From NCBI GenBank assembly GCA_964499445.1, contig CAZCLE010000021.1:1-17356 (forward strand): a stretch of 17,356 nucleotides of DNA. Reading direction: 5' to 3'. The notes beneath the pieces were generated by a model. It saw only the letters and a program-made list of their open reading frames with translations, was not told the DNA's origin and ran no database searches. The translations under genes and the position numbers were made by a program. This stretch comes from GCA-2688105 sp964499445. GTDB taxonomy: Bacteria > Chloroflexota > Dehalococcoidia > Dehalococcoidales > GCA-2688105. Shown here piece by piece: positions 1 to 6,571 of this stretch; positions within the stretch are counted from its first letter, which is position 1; each line of letters starts with the position of its first letter.

Positions 1-2
1 AG

Positions 3-8
3 TATAAT
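3..8 (+). promoter_or_regulatory. Possible -10 box for the first operon
   Basis: A perfect TATAAT lies about 30 bases before the first start codon. The matching -35 region would fall outside the window, so this rests on one hexamer only. Confidence 0.3.
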
Positions 9-38
9 ATTAATAGAGAGTAGTATTCGAGGATTCAG

Positions 39-632
39 ATGGAAGACATAAAGAGTGCTCTTGAGATAGCTATGGAAAAGGTGGAAAAGTTAGGCGAGGC
101 GACCGATGAGGAGCGTCTGAGATGGAAATATGTCCCCGAAGGGAAAAAACTGGCTGTCAGATATCTTAAGCAGCGGGATTGCAGTTTAGTAGTTGAGCTG
201 AGCAAATGTGAGGAGAAGGTAAGAAAGTATATTATAGAGGGTGCTGAGGATATACTAATCAGAAATATTAACCTCCCCAGTAACGGTTTAGCTAAACGAA
301 ATAATAAACGGGCAATGGATGGGTTAAAGACCTTGAAGAGCGATAAAGTAGGCGTGGAAAATGTCTATAGTAAGATAAGGGACATCCTCAACCACTATGT
401 TGAGCAAGGTGAGCAGCAGAGGAAGCAGGCTTATGAATCGTTAAAGGCTGAATTTGAAGCCAAGATACGGCAGGCACTTCAGCTGCAGTTGGGCTCATTG
501 ATAGGGATTAGGATAGATGTGGAAGGACAGCCGCAATTTCAGGAGGAATGGCGCCGGCTACAGACTCAGCTAGATTCCCAATACCTTAGACTTCTGGAGG
601 AATATAAGCAGGAACTATCGGCTATATCTTAG
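39..632 (+). CDS. Unrecognised helical, coiled-coil-rich protein
   Basis: I do not recognise this 197-residue protein. The ATG is preceded by GAGG about 6 bases upstream, which supports the start. There is no signal peptide or membrane segment, so it is probably cytoplasmic. The sequence is rich in Glu, Lys, Gln and Arg. It looks almost wholly helical, with heptad-like stretches near residues 1-25 and a long charged segment at about 110-150 (HYVEQGEQQRKQAYESLKAE). A short, less helical patch at about 150-168 (GSLIGIRIDVEGQPQF) separates this from a final helical tail. It is the first of three same-strand genes separated by only 30-45 bases, followed by a second unknown and a thymidylate synthase, so it is probably cotranscribed with them. 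Function is unknown; a structural or scaffold role is only a guess from the coiled-coil character. Confidence 0.75.
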   Translation: MEDIKSALEIAMEKVEKLGEATDEERLRWKYVPEGKKLAVRYLKQRDCSLVVELSKCEEKVRKYIIEGAEDILIRNINLPSNGLAKRNNKRAMDGLKTLKSDKVGVENVYSKIRDILNHYVEQGEQQRKQAYESLKAEFEAKIRQALQLQLGSLIGIRIDVEGQPQFQEEWRRLQTQLDSQYLRLLEEYKQELSAIS

Positions 633-664
633 GCTATGATGACTGAAGGGTGAAGAGGGACCTA

Positions 665-1369
665 ATGGATATTGATGACGAGAGGATTAAATACACCGTC
701 CGGCACACCGAGATACTAAGACCACCTAAGCAGAGCTTAGCCACTTTCGGCATTACCAATATTTACTATTACCTGGTTACTAAACCGGCTTACTCTGAAC
801 TGATAGAAAGTGTCACTGAGACAGTGATTAGAGAGGGTAGGGTAATTGCTGAGAGACCGAGGATTGTAACCCCCTATTATCTTTCTCGTCTTGAAGGGTT
901 TAGCTCAGATGCCAAAAGATACTTTGATATGCTACTCAGATTCCATGGTCCCAGTGCCCCCGGGTTGTTTTATACCTACAGGAATGAGCCCAAAGAGCTT
1001 AACATCGTCTCTGATAATTTGCTATCAGTAGTAGACAAGTTAAATGCCGAGATTGATAAGCGCGGTGACCCGCTGACCTCTATTATTAAGGGTGAGGATG
1101 AGCTTTGGGATGTGTCATTGATGAAGTTTATTTATGAAGTGACCAGGAGCTCTCTACCCAGTAATCTATCTCAAATGAGAACCAGGGGACTTTTGAATGT
1201 AGATTCTAGTGGTGTTCCGGCTGATGCCAGGCTAAGAATTGAAGAGCTTTTTGCCAAGACATTGAGAGGGGAGATTGAACCCGGCGAGCTAAAAGTTGAA
1301 CTTGACCGCTGGAACCTGTTTGAGGAGTATGAGGACAGATTTCTGGCTCTTTTTAAGAAGAGAGGATAG
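665..1369 (+). CDS. Unrecognised conserved-looking cytoplasmic protein
   Basis: A 234-residue protein that I cannot assign to a family. The frame is open from a GTG at 650, but that GTG touches the upstream purine run and has no room for a ribosome site. The ATG at 665 has GAGGG five bases upstream, so I choose 665. The N-terminal half has aromatic, well-ordered segments (TFGITNIYYYLVTKPAYSEL, then RPRIVTPYYLSRLEGF and YRNEP), which look like a folded domain under constraint. The C-terminal third is charged and helical. No cysteine cluster, nucleotide-binding motif or membrane span is visible. It lies 32 bases after the first unknown gene and 42 bases before thymidylate synthase, suggesting a three-gene operon. 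Whether it has anything to do with nucleotide metabolism is unknown. Confidence 0.75.
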   Translation: MDIDDERIKYTVRHTEILRPPKQSLATFGITNIYYYLVTKPAYSELIESVTETVIREGRVIAERPRIVTPYYLSRLEGFSSDAKRYFDMLLRFHGPSAPGLFYTYRNEPKELNIVSDNLLSVVDKLNAEIDKRGDPLTSIIKGEDELWDVSLMKFIYEVTRSSLPSNLSQMRTRGLLNVDSSGVPADARLRIEELFAKTLRGEIEPGELKVELDRWNLFEEYEDRFLALFKKRG

Positions 1370-1411
1370 GGGTTATTTATCAAAAGAGCGGGAAGAGATG
1401 AAGAGGCGGGA

Positions 1412-2059
1412 ATGAAAATATCAGTAATTGAAGCCAGGGACCTGTCCGAGGCATGGTTTCTCTGCCTGCGCCAGACCTTGACTTATGGCTATGAATATGA
1501 GATTGAGCGAGGCAGCTATGCCGGTCAGCACCGGAAAGAGCTTGACTTTGCCGTTGTTCAGGTCAGGAACCCGGGACTAAGACCGCTAATACCCGATGTG
1601 CCCCAGGGGGTGCCACCGCCTACTTCTATGGAGTATGTAGAAAGCTATCTTCCTTACCTGATGGCGGCACATAAAGCCGAGGGTGAGCAGTATACCTACG
1701 GTCAGTACTTGGAGAGGCAGATTTCTGAAGTAATCAGGATGTATAAAGAGGACGGCTATAATACCAATCAGGCGTTTATGGCAGTGGGTGATGAAGAATC
1801 TATTTCCCTATCAGACCCACCTTGCCTTAGGGCGATAGATACCAGAATCCGTAATAATATACTCAACTTTATTGTCTATTTCCGGTCATGGGATTTATGG
1901 GCTGGCTTCCCCTCAAATCTAGCCGCTATTCAGCTTCTGAAGGAGTATATGGCTGAAGAGATAGGGGTTGATGATGGAGAGCTGATTGCCATGAGTAAGG
2001 GGTTGCACCTTTATGAGTATTCCTGGGAGCTAGCCCGAACCGCAGCCAGGGTAGGATAG
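1412..2059 (+). CDS. thyA: Thymidylate synthase, short methanogen-like type
   Basis: Predicted to methylate dUMP to dTMP with a methylene-pterin cofactor in the cytoplasm. The 215-residue protein is shorter than the about 264-residue E. coli enzyme and resembles the short archaeal (methanogen) form. Visible ThyA signatures are the catalytic cysteine in DPPCLR (C138), the RSWD motif (R158, S159, D161), GFPSN (G165, N169) and the HLY motif (H199, Y201). These correspond to E. coli C146, R166, S167, D169, N177, H207 and Y209. The glutamine before RS in E. coli (Q165) is phenylalanine here, and the usual N-terminal Arg loop is not obvious. The ATG has GAGG/CGGG a few bases upstream. It closes an apparent operon with two unknown genes and ends 64 bases before the convergent padR. 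The family call is confident; cofactor preference (folate or methanopterin-like) cannot be read from the sequence. Confidence 0.85.
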   Translation: MKISVIEARDLSEAWFLCLRQTLTYGYEYEIERGSYAGQHRKELDFAVVQVRNPGLRPLIPDVPQGVPPPTSMEYVESYLPYLMAAHKAEGEQYTYGQYLERQISEVIRMYKEDGYNTNQAFMAVGDEESISLSDPPCLRAIDTRIRNNILNFIVYFRSWDLWAGFPSNLAAIQLLKEYMAEEIGVDDGELIAMSKGLHLYEYSWELARTAARVG

Positions 2060-2123
2060 CTGTCTTATATCTAATCAAGCGGTATCACTATAAAAATCTC
2101 ATTCCAATAACCAAGACCAAACA

Positions 2124-2462
2124 TCAACGCTCTGGATTCATTCCCATAAGTATACTTACCGCAGTGGAGAAGTCCTTCCAGTCAACCAATCTGTCAGCCA
2201 GAAATTGGCGACCCTTATCGGTTATCTCGTAATATCTCCTTCGTTGGCGTTCGGTAATCTGTTGCCATCTACTTTTTACCAAACCCTTGCCTTCTAATCG
2301 CTGGAGCGCGGGGTAGATAGTTCCTCCCTTAAGCTTAAAATAGCCGGTGGTTCTTTTCTCCAGCTCCTTAATAATCTGGTAGCCATACATCGGTATCTCA
2401 TTAATTAAGTAGAGAAGTATGGCCTCGGTAACCCCCTTCATTAACTGCCGAATATGCTCCAT
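2124..2462 (-). CDS. PadR-family transcriptional regulator
   Basis: A 112-residue winged-helix repressor of the short PadR type. The pattern is typical: an N-terminal helix (MKGVTEAILLYLINE), MYGYQIIKELEKRT, the wing-helix region KGGTIYPALQRLEGKGLVKS, then RRRYYEITDKGRQFL. The C-terminal dimerisation helix is short, as in PadR subfamily 1. PadR proteins usually repress a neighbouring or divergent operon and their own gene, and are relieved by a small ligand. Here the gene is divergent from the etfB operon across 275 bases, so that operon is the natural target (inference). The ATG has AAGGG and GAGG upstream. A well-formed promoter (TTGACA, 17 bases, TAAACT) lies just upstream of the gene. The ligand cannot be guessed beyond a possible substrate of the metabolic operon. 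Confidence 0.88.
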   Translation of the reverse strand: MEHIRQLMKGVTEAILLYLINEIPMYGYQIIKELEKRTTGYFKLKGGTIYPALQRLEGKGLVKSRWQQITERQRRRYYEITDKGRQFLADRLVDWKDFSTAVSILMGMNPER

Positions 2463-2495
2463 GTGTTGCTACCCTTTTACCTCGTATTACAACTT

Positions 2496-2524
2496 AGTTT
2501 AGCGTTAAGAAGATAAAATGTCAA
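2496..2524 (-). promoter_or_regulatory. Promoter of the padR gene
   Basis: Read on the minus strand: exact TTGACA (2519-2524), a 17-base spacer, then TAAACT (2496-2501), four of six matches to TATAAT. It is correctly oriented and about 34 bases from the PadR start codon. Confidence 0.6.
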
Positions 2525-2604
2525 CTCTGATTCGGCTTTTGATACCTTAAAGCTGGGCTGGCTCTTTCCCACACTGTTGGCTGGTTAAATAATTATGAAT
2601 TGTA

Positions 2605-2634
2605 TTGACAGAAAGAAGCTACGGGGAGTAATAT
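2605..2634 (+). promoter_or_regulatory. Promoter of the etfB operon
   Basis: Exact TTGACA at 2605-2610, then an 18-base spacer and TAATAT at 2629-2634 in a very AT-rich stretch; other -10 registers (for example TATAAT at 2634-2639) would need a long spacer. Transcription would start near 2641 and give a leader of about 95 bases before etfB. Confidence 0.5.
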
Positions 2635-2654
2635 ATAATAAATACCATATAATT

Positions 2655-2677
2655 TGTGTTTTTTTGCCCAAAACACA
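2655..2677. promoter_or_regulatory. Perfect 8 bp dyad in the etfB leader
   Basis: TGTGTTTT at 2655-2662 and AAAACACA at 2670-2677 form a perfect inverted repeat around a 7-base centre (TTTGCCC). It lies about 15-35 bases downstream of the predicted etfB start site, a classic repressor position, and close to the divergent padR. It could instead be a weak AT-rich RNA hairpin. That it is the PadR operator is an inference. Confidence 0.4.
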
Positions 2678-2737
2678 GGGGTAGTACAAATAGTCTTGTA
2701 GAAAAAACACGCAGCAGAATATAAAGGTGGTGATAAT

Positions 2738-3517
2738 ATGAACCTGATTGTTTGCGTTAAGGAGATACTTGACCCGGAAATTCCAGCCAAGGCTTTTAAG
2801 GTTGACCCTGAAGCCAAGCGGGCAATTAAGCCTCAGGATATACAGCTGGTTATCAGCGACTACGATGAGAGTGCCGTAGAAGCTGCCCTAAAGATAAAGG
2901 ATTCTGTGGAGAGTAAGATAACGGTAATAAGTCTGGGTGGCGAATCGGCTAAGAATATTATACGGCGATGTATCGCCATGGGTGCCGATGAAGGGGTCCT
3001 TCTCAGCGACCCCTTATTTATTGACGATGATAGTTTTGCTACCGCCTTTGTCCTTGCCCAGGCTATAAAAAAATTGGGCGATTTTGACCTAATCCTTTGC
3101 GGGAGACAGGAAGGGGACTGGGATGCCGGACAGGTTGGTTCCGGGATTGCCGAACTCCTGGGTATACCTAGTGTAACCATGCTCGGAAATATTGAGGTTA
3201 AGGATGGAAAGGTGGTGGTGGAGCGAGTGGTATCAGACGGACGTGAATCGGTAGAAGTTCCTTTACCGGCTTTAGCCACCGTGAGCAGTGAGATTGGCGA
3301 ACCTCGGTATCCCTCTTTCAGAAGAGTTAGAGAGGCGTCTAAGAAGGAAATACCTACTTGGAATGCTCAAGATATCACCCCGGCTGAGTCACGAAATAGG
3401 ATGCTCAGCTTATTTGCCCCACCCCGCGAAGTTAAGTGCGAATTCATAACCGGTGAAACACCAGAGGAGACCGGAATCAATTTAGCTCTCAAGCTTAAAG
3501 AGGTTAAGGCGATTTAG
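2738..3517 (+). CDS. etfB: Electron transfer flavoprotein beta subunit
   Basis: Beta subunit of the EtfAB heterodimer, a soluble flavoprotein that passes electrons between dehydrogenases and a quinone reductase or a bifurcating partner. At 259 residues it has the usual length. Landmarks are the N-terminal VCVKEILDPE (usually VKxVPD), MGADEGVLLSD near residue 81, and the EtfB signature CGRQEGDWDAGQVGSGIAE starting at residue 121, which helps bind AMP or the second FAD. The signature is somewhat unusual: DWDAGQVG replaces the more common DgDtgQVg. The ATG has AAAGGTGG seven bases upstream. It opens a five-gene operon, with etfA starting 29 bases after its stop. Whether the pair is bifurcating cannot be decided by eye; no partner acyl-CoA dehydrogenase is present, but a GlcD-like dehydrogenase is. 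Confidence 0.93.
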   Translation: MNLIVCVKEILDPEIPAKAFKVDPEAKRAIKPQDIQLVISDYDESAVEAALKIKDSVESKITVISLGGESAKNIIRRCIAMGADEGVLLSDPLFIDDDSFATAFVLAQAIKKLGDFDLILCGRQEGDWDAGQVGSGIAELLGIPSVTMLGNIEVKDGKVVVERVVSDGRESVEVPLPALATVSSEIGEPRYPSFRRVREASKKEIPTWNAQDITPAESRNRMLSLFAPPREVKCEFITGETPEETGINLALKLKEVKAI

Positions 3518-3546
3518 AGAATCTAAAATTGGCTCAGGAGGAGAAA

Positions 3547-4551
3547 ATGACTGAGAGAAAGGGCGCAGTCATTGTTGGTGAGCTTTCTGATGGAAATCTT
3601 GCTCCCATAACCACCGAACTTTTGAGTATTGGTAGAAAGCTGGCTGATGAGTTAGGACAAGAACTTTCCGCTCTATTCATCGGAAGTGGAATTGGTGAAA
3701 CGGCAAATGAGGCTATCTTCTTTGGTGCTGATAAAGTCTATGTCATTGATAAGCCTCTATTCAAAGACTACCTAACTGACTCGTATGTGGGAGCTTTGGA
3801 AAAATTTGTCAAACAAATTGAGCCTGAGCTCTTACTTCTCGGGCATACATCCCTGGGTAGGGATGTGGCACCAAGGCTGGCTTTCAGATTAGAGACTGGT
3901 CTCACTCAGGACTGCGTTGAACTTGCCATTGACCCGGAGACAAAACTTCTTCAGAAAACTAAGCCGGTTTACGGGGGCAATGCCCTAGCTATATACGTTT
4001 GCGAAGAAGGTCGCCCCCAGATGGCTACTATTAGAGCCAAGGTTGTGGAACCCTCAACGCAAGACACTTCGCGAAAGGGTAACATTATACCTTTTGACCC
4101 AGAACTGGACGAGGCGGCTATAAAAGGCAAGGTGATAAGTAAGGTAAAGGAGGAGATAACTGGCATAAAGCTTGAAGAGGCGAATGTTGTAGTTTGCGGC
4201 GGTCGAGGTATCGGTGGACCTGAGCCTTTTCAGCAACTTGAAGGATTAGCCAGAATGTTAAACGGTGCTGTTGGTGCCACCAGACCTCCTTGCGACGCTA
4301 AATGGTGTCCGGCGTATTACCAGGTTGGTCTTACCGGTAAACTTATTTCTCCCTCTCTTTATATTGGGATAGCTCTTTCTGGTGCCAGCCAGCATTTGGC
4401 GGGCATGACAGGCTCTAAAACCATAGTGGCTATAAATAAAGACCCTGAAGCCAATATATTTGGAATTGCTCACTACGGGGTGGTTGGCGAGTATGGCAAG
4501 ATATTGCCGGCTTTCATGGAGAAGTGCCAGGAGTTTTTATCTAAAACGTAA
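3547..4551 (+). CDS. etfA: Electron transfer flavoprotein alpha subunit
   Basis: Alpha subunit of the Etf heterodimer; it carries the redox-active FAD. The frame is open from a TTG at 3529, but AGGAGG at 3536-3541 sits five bases before the ATG at 3547, so I choose 3547 (334 residues). The N-terminal domain is about residues 1-190. The FAD domain shows VVCGGRGIGGPE (from about 214), GLTGK, LYIGIALSGASQHLAGM (271-287), INKDP (296-300) and HYGVVGEYGKILP, matching the family's SGAxQHxxGM and NxDPxAPIF patterns. The region RPPCDAKWCPAYYQVG has two cysteines where many homologues have none. Its neighbours are etfB just upstream and a small cupin 49 bases downstream. Physiological partners are most likely the downstream dehydrogenase/Fe-S pair and the convergent EMR-like membrane protein. 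Confidence 0.94.
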   Translation: MTERKGAVIVGELSDGNLAPITTELLSIGRKLADELGQELSALFIGSGIGETANEAIFFGADKVYVIDKPLFKDYLTDSYVGALEKFVKQIEPELLLLGHTSLGRDVAPRLAFRLETGLTQDCVELAIDPETKLLQKTKPVYGGNALAIYVCEEGRPQMATIRAKVVEPSTQDTSRKGNIIPFDPELDEAAIKGKVISKVKEEITGIKLEEANVVVCGGRGIGGPEPFQQLEGLARMLNGAVGATRPPCDAKWCPAYYQVGLTGKLISPSLYIGIALSGASQHLAGMTGSKTIVAINKDPEANIFGIAHYGVVGEYGKILPAFMEKCQEFLSKT

Positions 4552-4600
4552 GTTTGGAATAATAAATCAAACAAAACTCAAAGTAGAGGGAGGGTTAATA

Positions 4601-4975
4601 ATGGCAGGTAATTTTTGGTCGGCGTCTGAGATGCTGGAAAGGGCTCGTTCCGGTGAGATTGAAAGTAAAGAACTTGGCGTTAAGTGGTCATACCTCAACC
4701 GTGGCGAGTATTGCACCTTAAACTGTCTGCGTGTATCGAAGCCGGAAGGTATTCCTTTGCACATTCATGAAGACCATGATGAGATAGTACAAGTGCTGGA
4801 CGGGGAGTGCGAAGCGGTAGTCGGCAATGAGCGTCGCCAGCTTAAGAAAGGCGACGTTTTTTTTGTTCCCAAGGGAACTCCCCACAAGGTAAGTATGGCT
4901 TGCACGCTCCTGTCTATTTATGGACCTGCTTTTGACACCGAAAAACCTGACCGCGTGTTTGTAGAGAAATCTTAG
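4601..4975 (+). CDS. Small single-domain cupin protein
   Basis: A 124-residue single-cupin protein. The frame is open further upstream into etfA, but GAGGGAGGG lies about 6 bases before the ATG at 4601, which fixes the start. Both cupin motifs are intact. Motif 1 is GIPLHIHEDHDEIVQVLDGE with H54, H56 and E61 as probable metal ligands. Motif 2 is GDVFFVPKGTPHKV with H95 as the fourth ligand. Such small cupins range from isomerases and dioxygenases to sensory or storage proteins, so the fold and metal site are clear but the reaction is not. It sits between etfA and the GlcD-like dehydrogenase, in the same orientation, which suggests a role in handling the dehydrogenase substrate or product (inference). 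A 131-base gap with a hairpin follows it. Confidence 0.88.
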   Translation: MAGNFWSASEMLERARSGEIESKELGVKWSYLNRGEYCTLNCLRVSKPEGIPLHIHEDHDEIVQVLDGECEAVVGNERRQLKKGDVFFVPKGTPHKVSMACTLLSIYGPAFDTEKPDRVFVEKS

Positions 4976-5017
4976 AAGTGCATTAAAGTGAGGTCGCTTA
5001 TCGTGTTCGGTGGTGCA

Positions 5018-5066
5018 AAACCTTCTTAATTCAAGCTGGGAAAGTGCCCGGTTCTAAGGAAGGTTT
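5018..5066 (+). promoter_or_regulatory. Nested stem-loop in the leader of the GlcD-like gene
   Basis: AAACCTTCTTA (5018-5028) pairs with 5055-5066 as 11 base pairs with one bulged G at 5058. Inside it a second hairpin pairs 5034-5040 with 5047-5053 (GGG/CCC core, two G-U pairs). No T-run follows, so it is not a standard terminator. It ends 40 bases before the start codon, so it could modulate translation or RNA stability, or be an operator. Function unknown. Confidence 0.4.
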
Positions 5067-5106
5067 CGCTTAAAGTAAGGTAAATTAGCGCCGAAAGGAG
5101 GTAAAA

Positions 5107-6540
5107 ATGGTTGAATACCCAGAGTATAAGCTAGAGGATGTCTATGCGGATGTGACCAAGATTGTACCTGAGGAGTTTGTTTCCAGAAGTATCTTCGAAA
5201 GGATAAACAACTCCCTGGACCCCTATACATCTGGCACCGACATTGACCCGGAGGAACTACCTTACGTAGTGGTAAGGCCTGGTTCTACCGAGGAAGTAAG
5301 CGAGTTGATGAAGTATGCCAACTCCAAGAGAATCCCGGTGTATATCAGGGGTTCAGGAACCAGTCTTCATGGCGCGGCCAGGTTTCATCATAAAGGTATC
5401 GTGTTAAATGTCAGCCGGTTAACCTATTTGAACATCCTGAAAGACTACGGATTTGTAGAATTTGGACCGGGTCACCGTGTCTTGCATGTCAAGGAGGAGT
5501 TAGAAAAGGAGGGCTATTTCCTGCCTCTAGTTCCCGGAAGCATAAGGGTGGCCAGCATTGGCGGTATCATTTCTAATAATACCAGTGCCCACGCCATCGA
5601 TTCCTGCCTGGGTAAGCCGAGGGACTATGTATTAGGTCTGGAGGTGGTGCTGCCCACCGGCGAGGTTCTGGAGACGGGGGGGAAGAGCCTGAGGAGGATG
5701 GCCGGAACCGATTTTACCCAGTATTTTGTCGGCGGGGACGGAATATTAGGCATTATTACCAAGATTAGGATGAGACTGATGCCTATTTTTAAGAGTGCTT
5801 ATGGTGTGGCTTTTTTTCATGACCTAACATCGCTAGCCAAGGCCGTACAAAGAGTCTATGTGGAGAAAGTCCCGCCTCCCCTTTTCCTGGAGCTTTTGGA
5901 CAAACCGGTTGCGGAAATGGCTTTTGAGCTACAGGGATTACCCAAACCCCCCGGACCCCTCATCATGTTCCATTTTAATGGCAACACTGAAGAGGAAGCT
6001 GTTCATAAGATTAATCGATTGATTGAGGTTGTTCAGAAGGAATCCCCCATTGAAGCTAGAAGGATTGACGATATAGATGAGTGGAACAAGATTTGGCTGT
6101 CCCGGGAGTCAGCCCTGCCCTATGTCTGTCAGGCGGGGAAAGGGGTTTTTGGTATATCCGAGGTGGTATCCACGGTACCGGATCTTGTGGACTGTATAAA
6201 AGAAGCCGTGGATTATGGGAGGGGCAAGCCTACTTTGGAGAAACTAGGTAAGCCCTATCTCTTCGGTCACATCGGAGCCTTAACCTTCCATCCTACTTAT
6301 GTTATACCTGTGGATTGGTCAGCTGAGGATAAGGCAAATATTGTCAAGGAGATGTTTGAAAAAGAAGCTGAGTTAAACCTGAAATATGGAACCAGCGGTG
6401 GGGAGTGGGGTCAGTTCGCCATGAGAAATCCTTTCTTCGTTAAACGATACGGTGAGAAAGCCTTTGACTTGGCCAAGGGAATAAAGAAGCTCTTTGACCC
6501 GAATAATATCCTAAACCCCAATATTTTGCCTGAGGAATAA
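5107..6540 (+). CDS. GlcD-like FAD-linked dehydrogenase with altered active-site motifs
   Basis: A 477-residue flavoprotein of the VAO/PCMH superfamily, close in layout to GlcD, D-lactate dehydrogenase and LctD. The PCMH FAD domain covers about residues 50-225: VVVRPGSTEEV, the FAD loop RGSGTSLHGAA (81-91), PGSIRVASIGGIISNNTSAH, DYVLGLEVVLPTGEVL and VGGDGILGIITK. The C-terminal domain ends with the family hallmark FDPNNILNPN. Two motifs are odd. The family's GHxGDGNxH is GHIGALTFH (387-395), and its GEHGxG is GEWGQF (432-437), with tryptophan for the catalytic-region histidine. It is therefore probably an oxidase or dehydrogenase of an unusual hydroxy acid or alcohol. The ATG has AAAGGAGG five bases upstream. 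It lies between a cupin and a GlcF-like partner (31 bases after its stop). It has no signal peptide, so it should be cytoplasmic. Confidence 0.87.
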   Translation: MVEYPEYKLEDVYADVTKIVPEEFVSRSIFERINNSLDPYTSGTDIDPEELPYVVVRPGSTEEVSELMKYANSKRIPVYIRGSGTSLHGAARFHHKGIVLNVSRLTYLNILKDYGFVEFGPGHRVLHVKEELEKEGYFLPLVPGSIRVASIGGIISNNTSAHAIDSCLGKPRDYVLGLEVVLPTGEVLETGGKSLRRMAGTDFTQYFVGGDGILGIITKIRMRLMPIFKSAYGVAFFHDLTSLAKAVQRVYVEKVPPPLFLELLDKPVAEMAFELQGLPKPPGPLIMFHFNGNTEEEAVHKINRLIEVVQKESPIEARRIDDIDEWNKIWLSRESALPYVCQAGKGVFGISEVVSTVPDLVDCIKEAVDYGRGKPTLEKLGKPYLFGHIGALTFHPTYVIPVDWSAEDKANIVKEMFEKEAELNLKYGTSGGEWGQFAMRNPFFVKRYGEKAFDLAKGIKKLFDPNNILNPNILPEE

Positions 6541-6571
6541 CAGCTCATAAAAGTGAGGGAAGGAGCCTAAA

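Noticed and set aside
650..667. GTG at 650 as start of the second gene
   Set aside because: The purine run touches the codon, leaving no spacing; the ATG at 665 has a well-placed GAGGG.
2860..3279. 139-codon minus-strand frame inside etfB
   Set aside because: Shadow of the etfB coding frame; Ser/Thr/Pro-rich with no domain or ribosome site.
3529..3546. TTG at 3529 as start of etfA
   Set aside because: AGGAGG lies inside this stretch, five bases before the ATG at 3547, and family alignments start close to that Met.
4460..4600. Longer cupin frame beginning inside etfA
   Set aside because: It overlaps the etfA coding end; GAGGGAGGG just before 4601 marks the true start.
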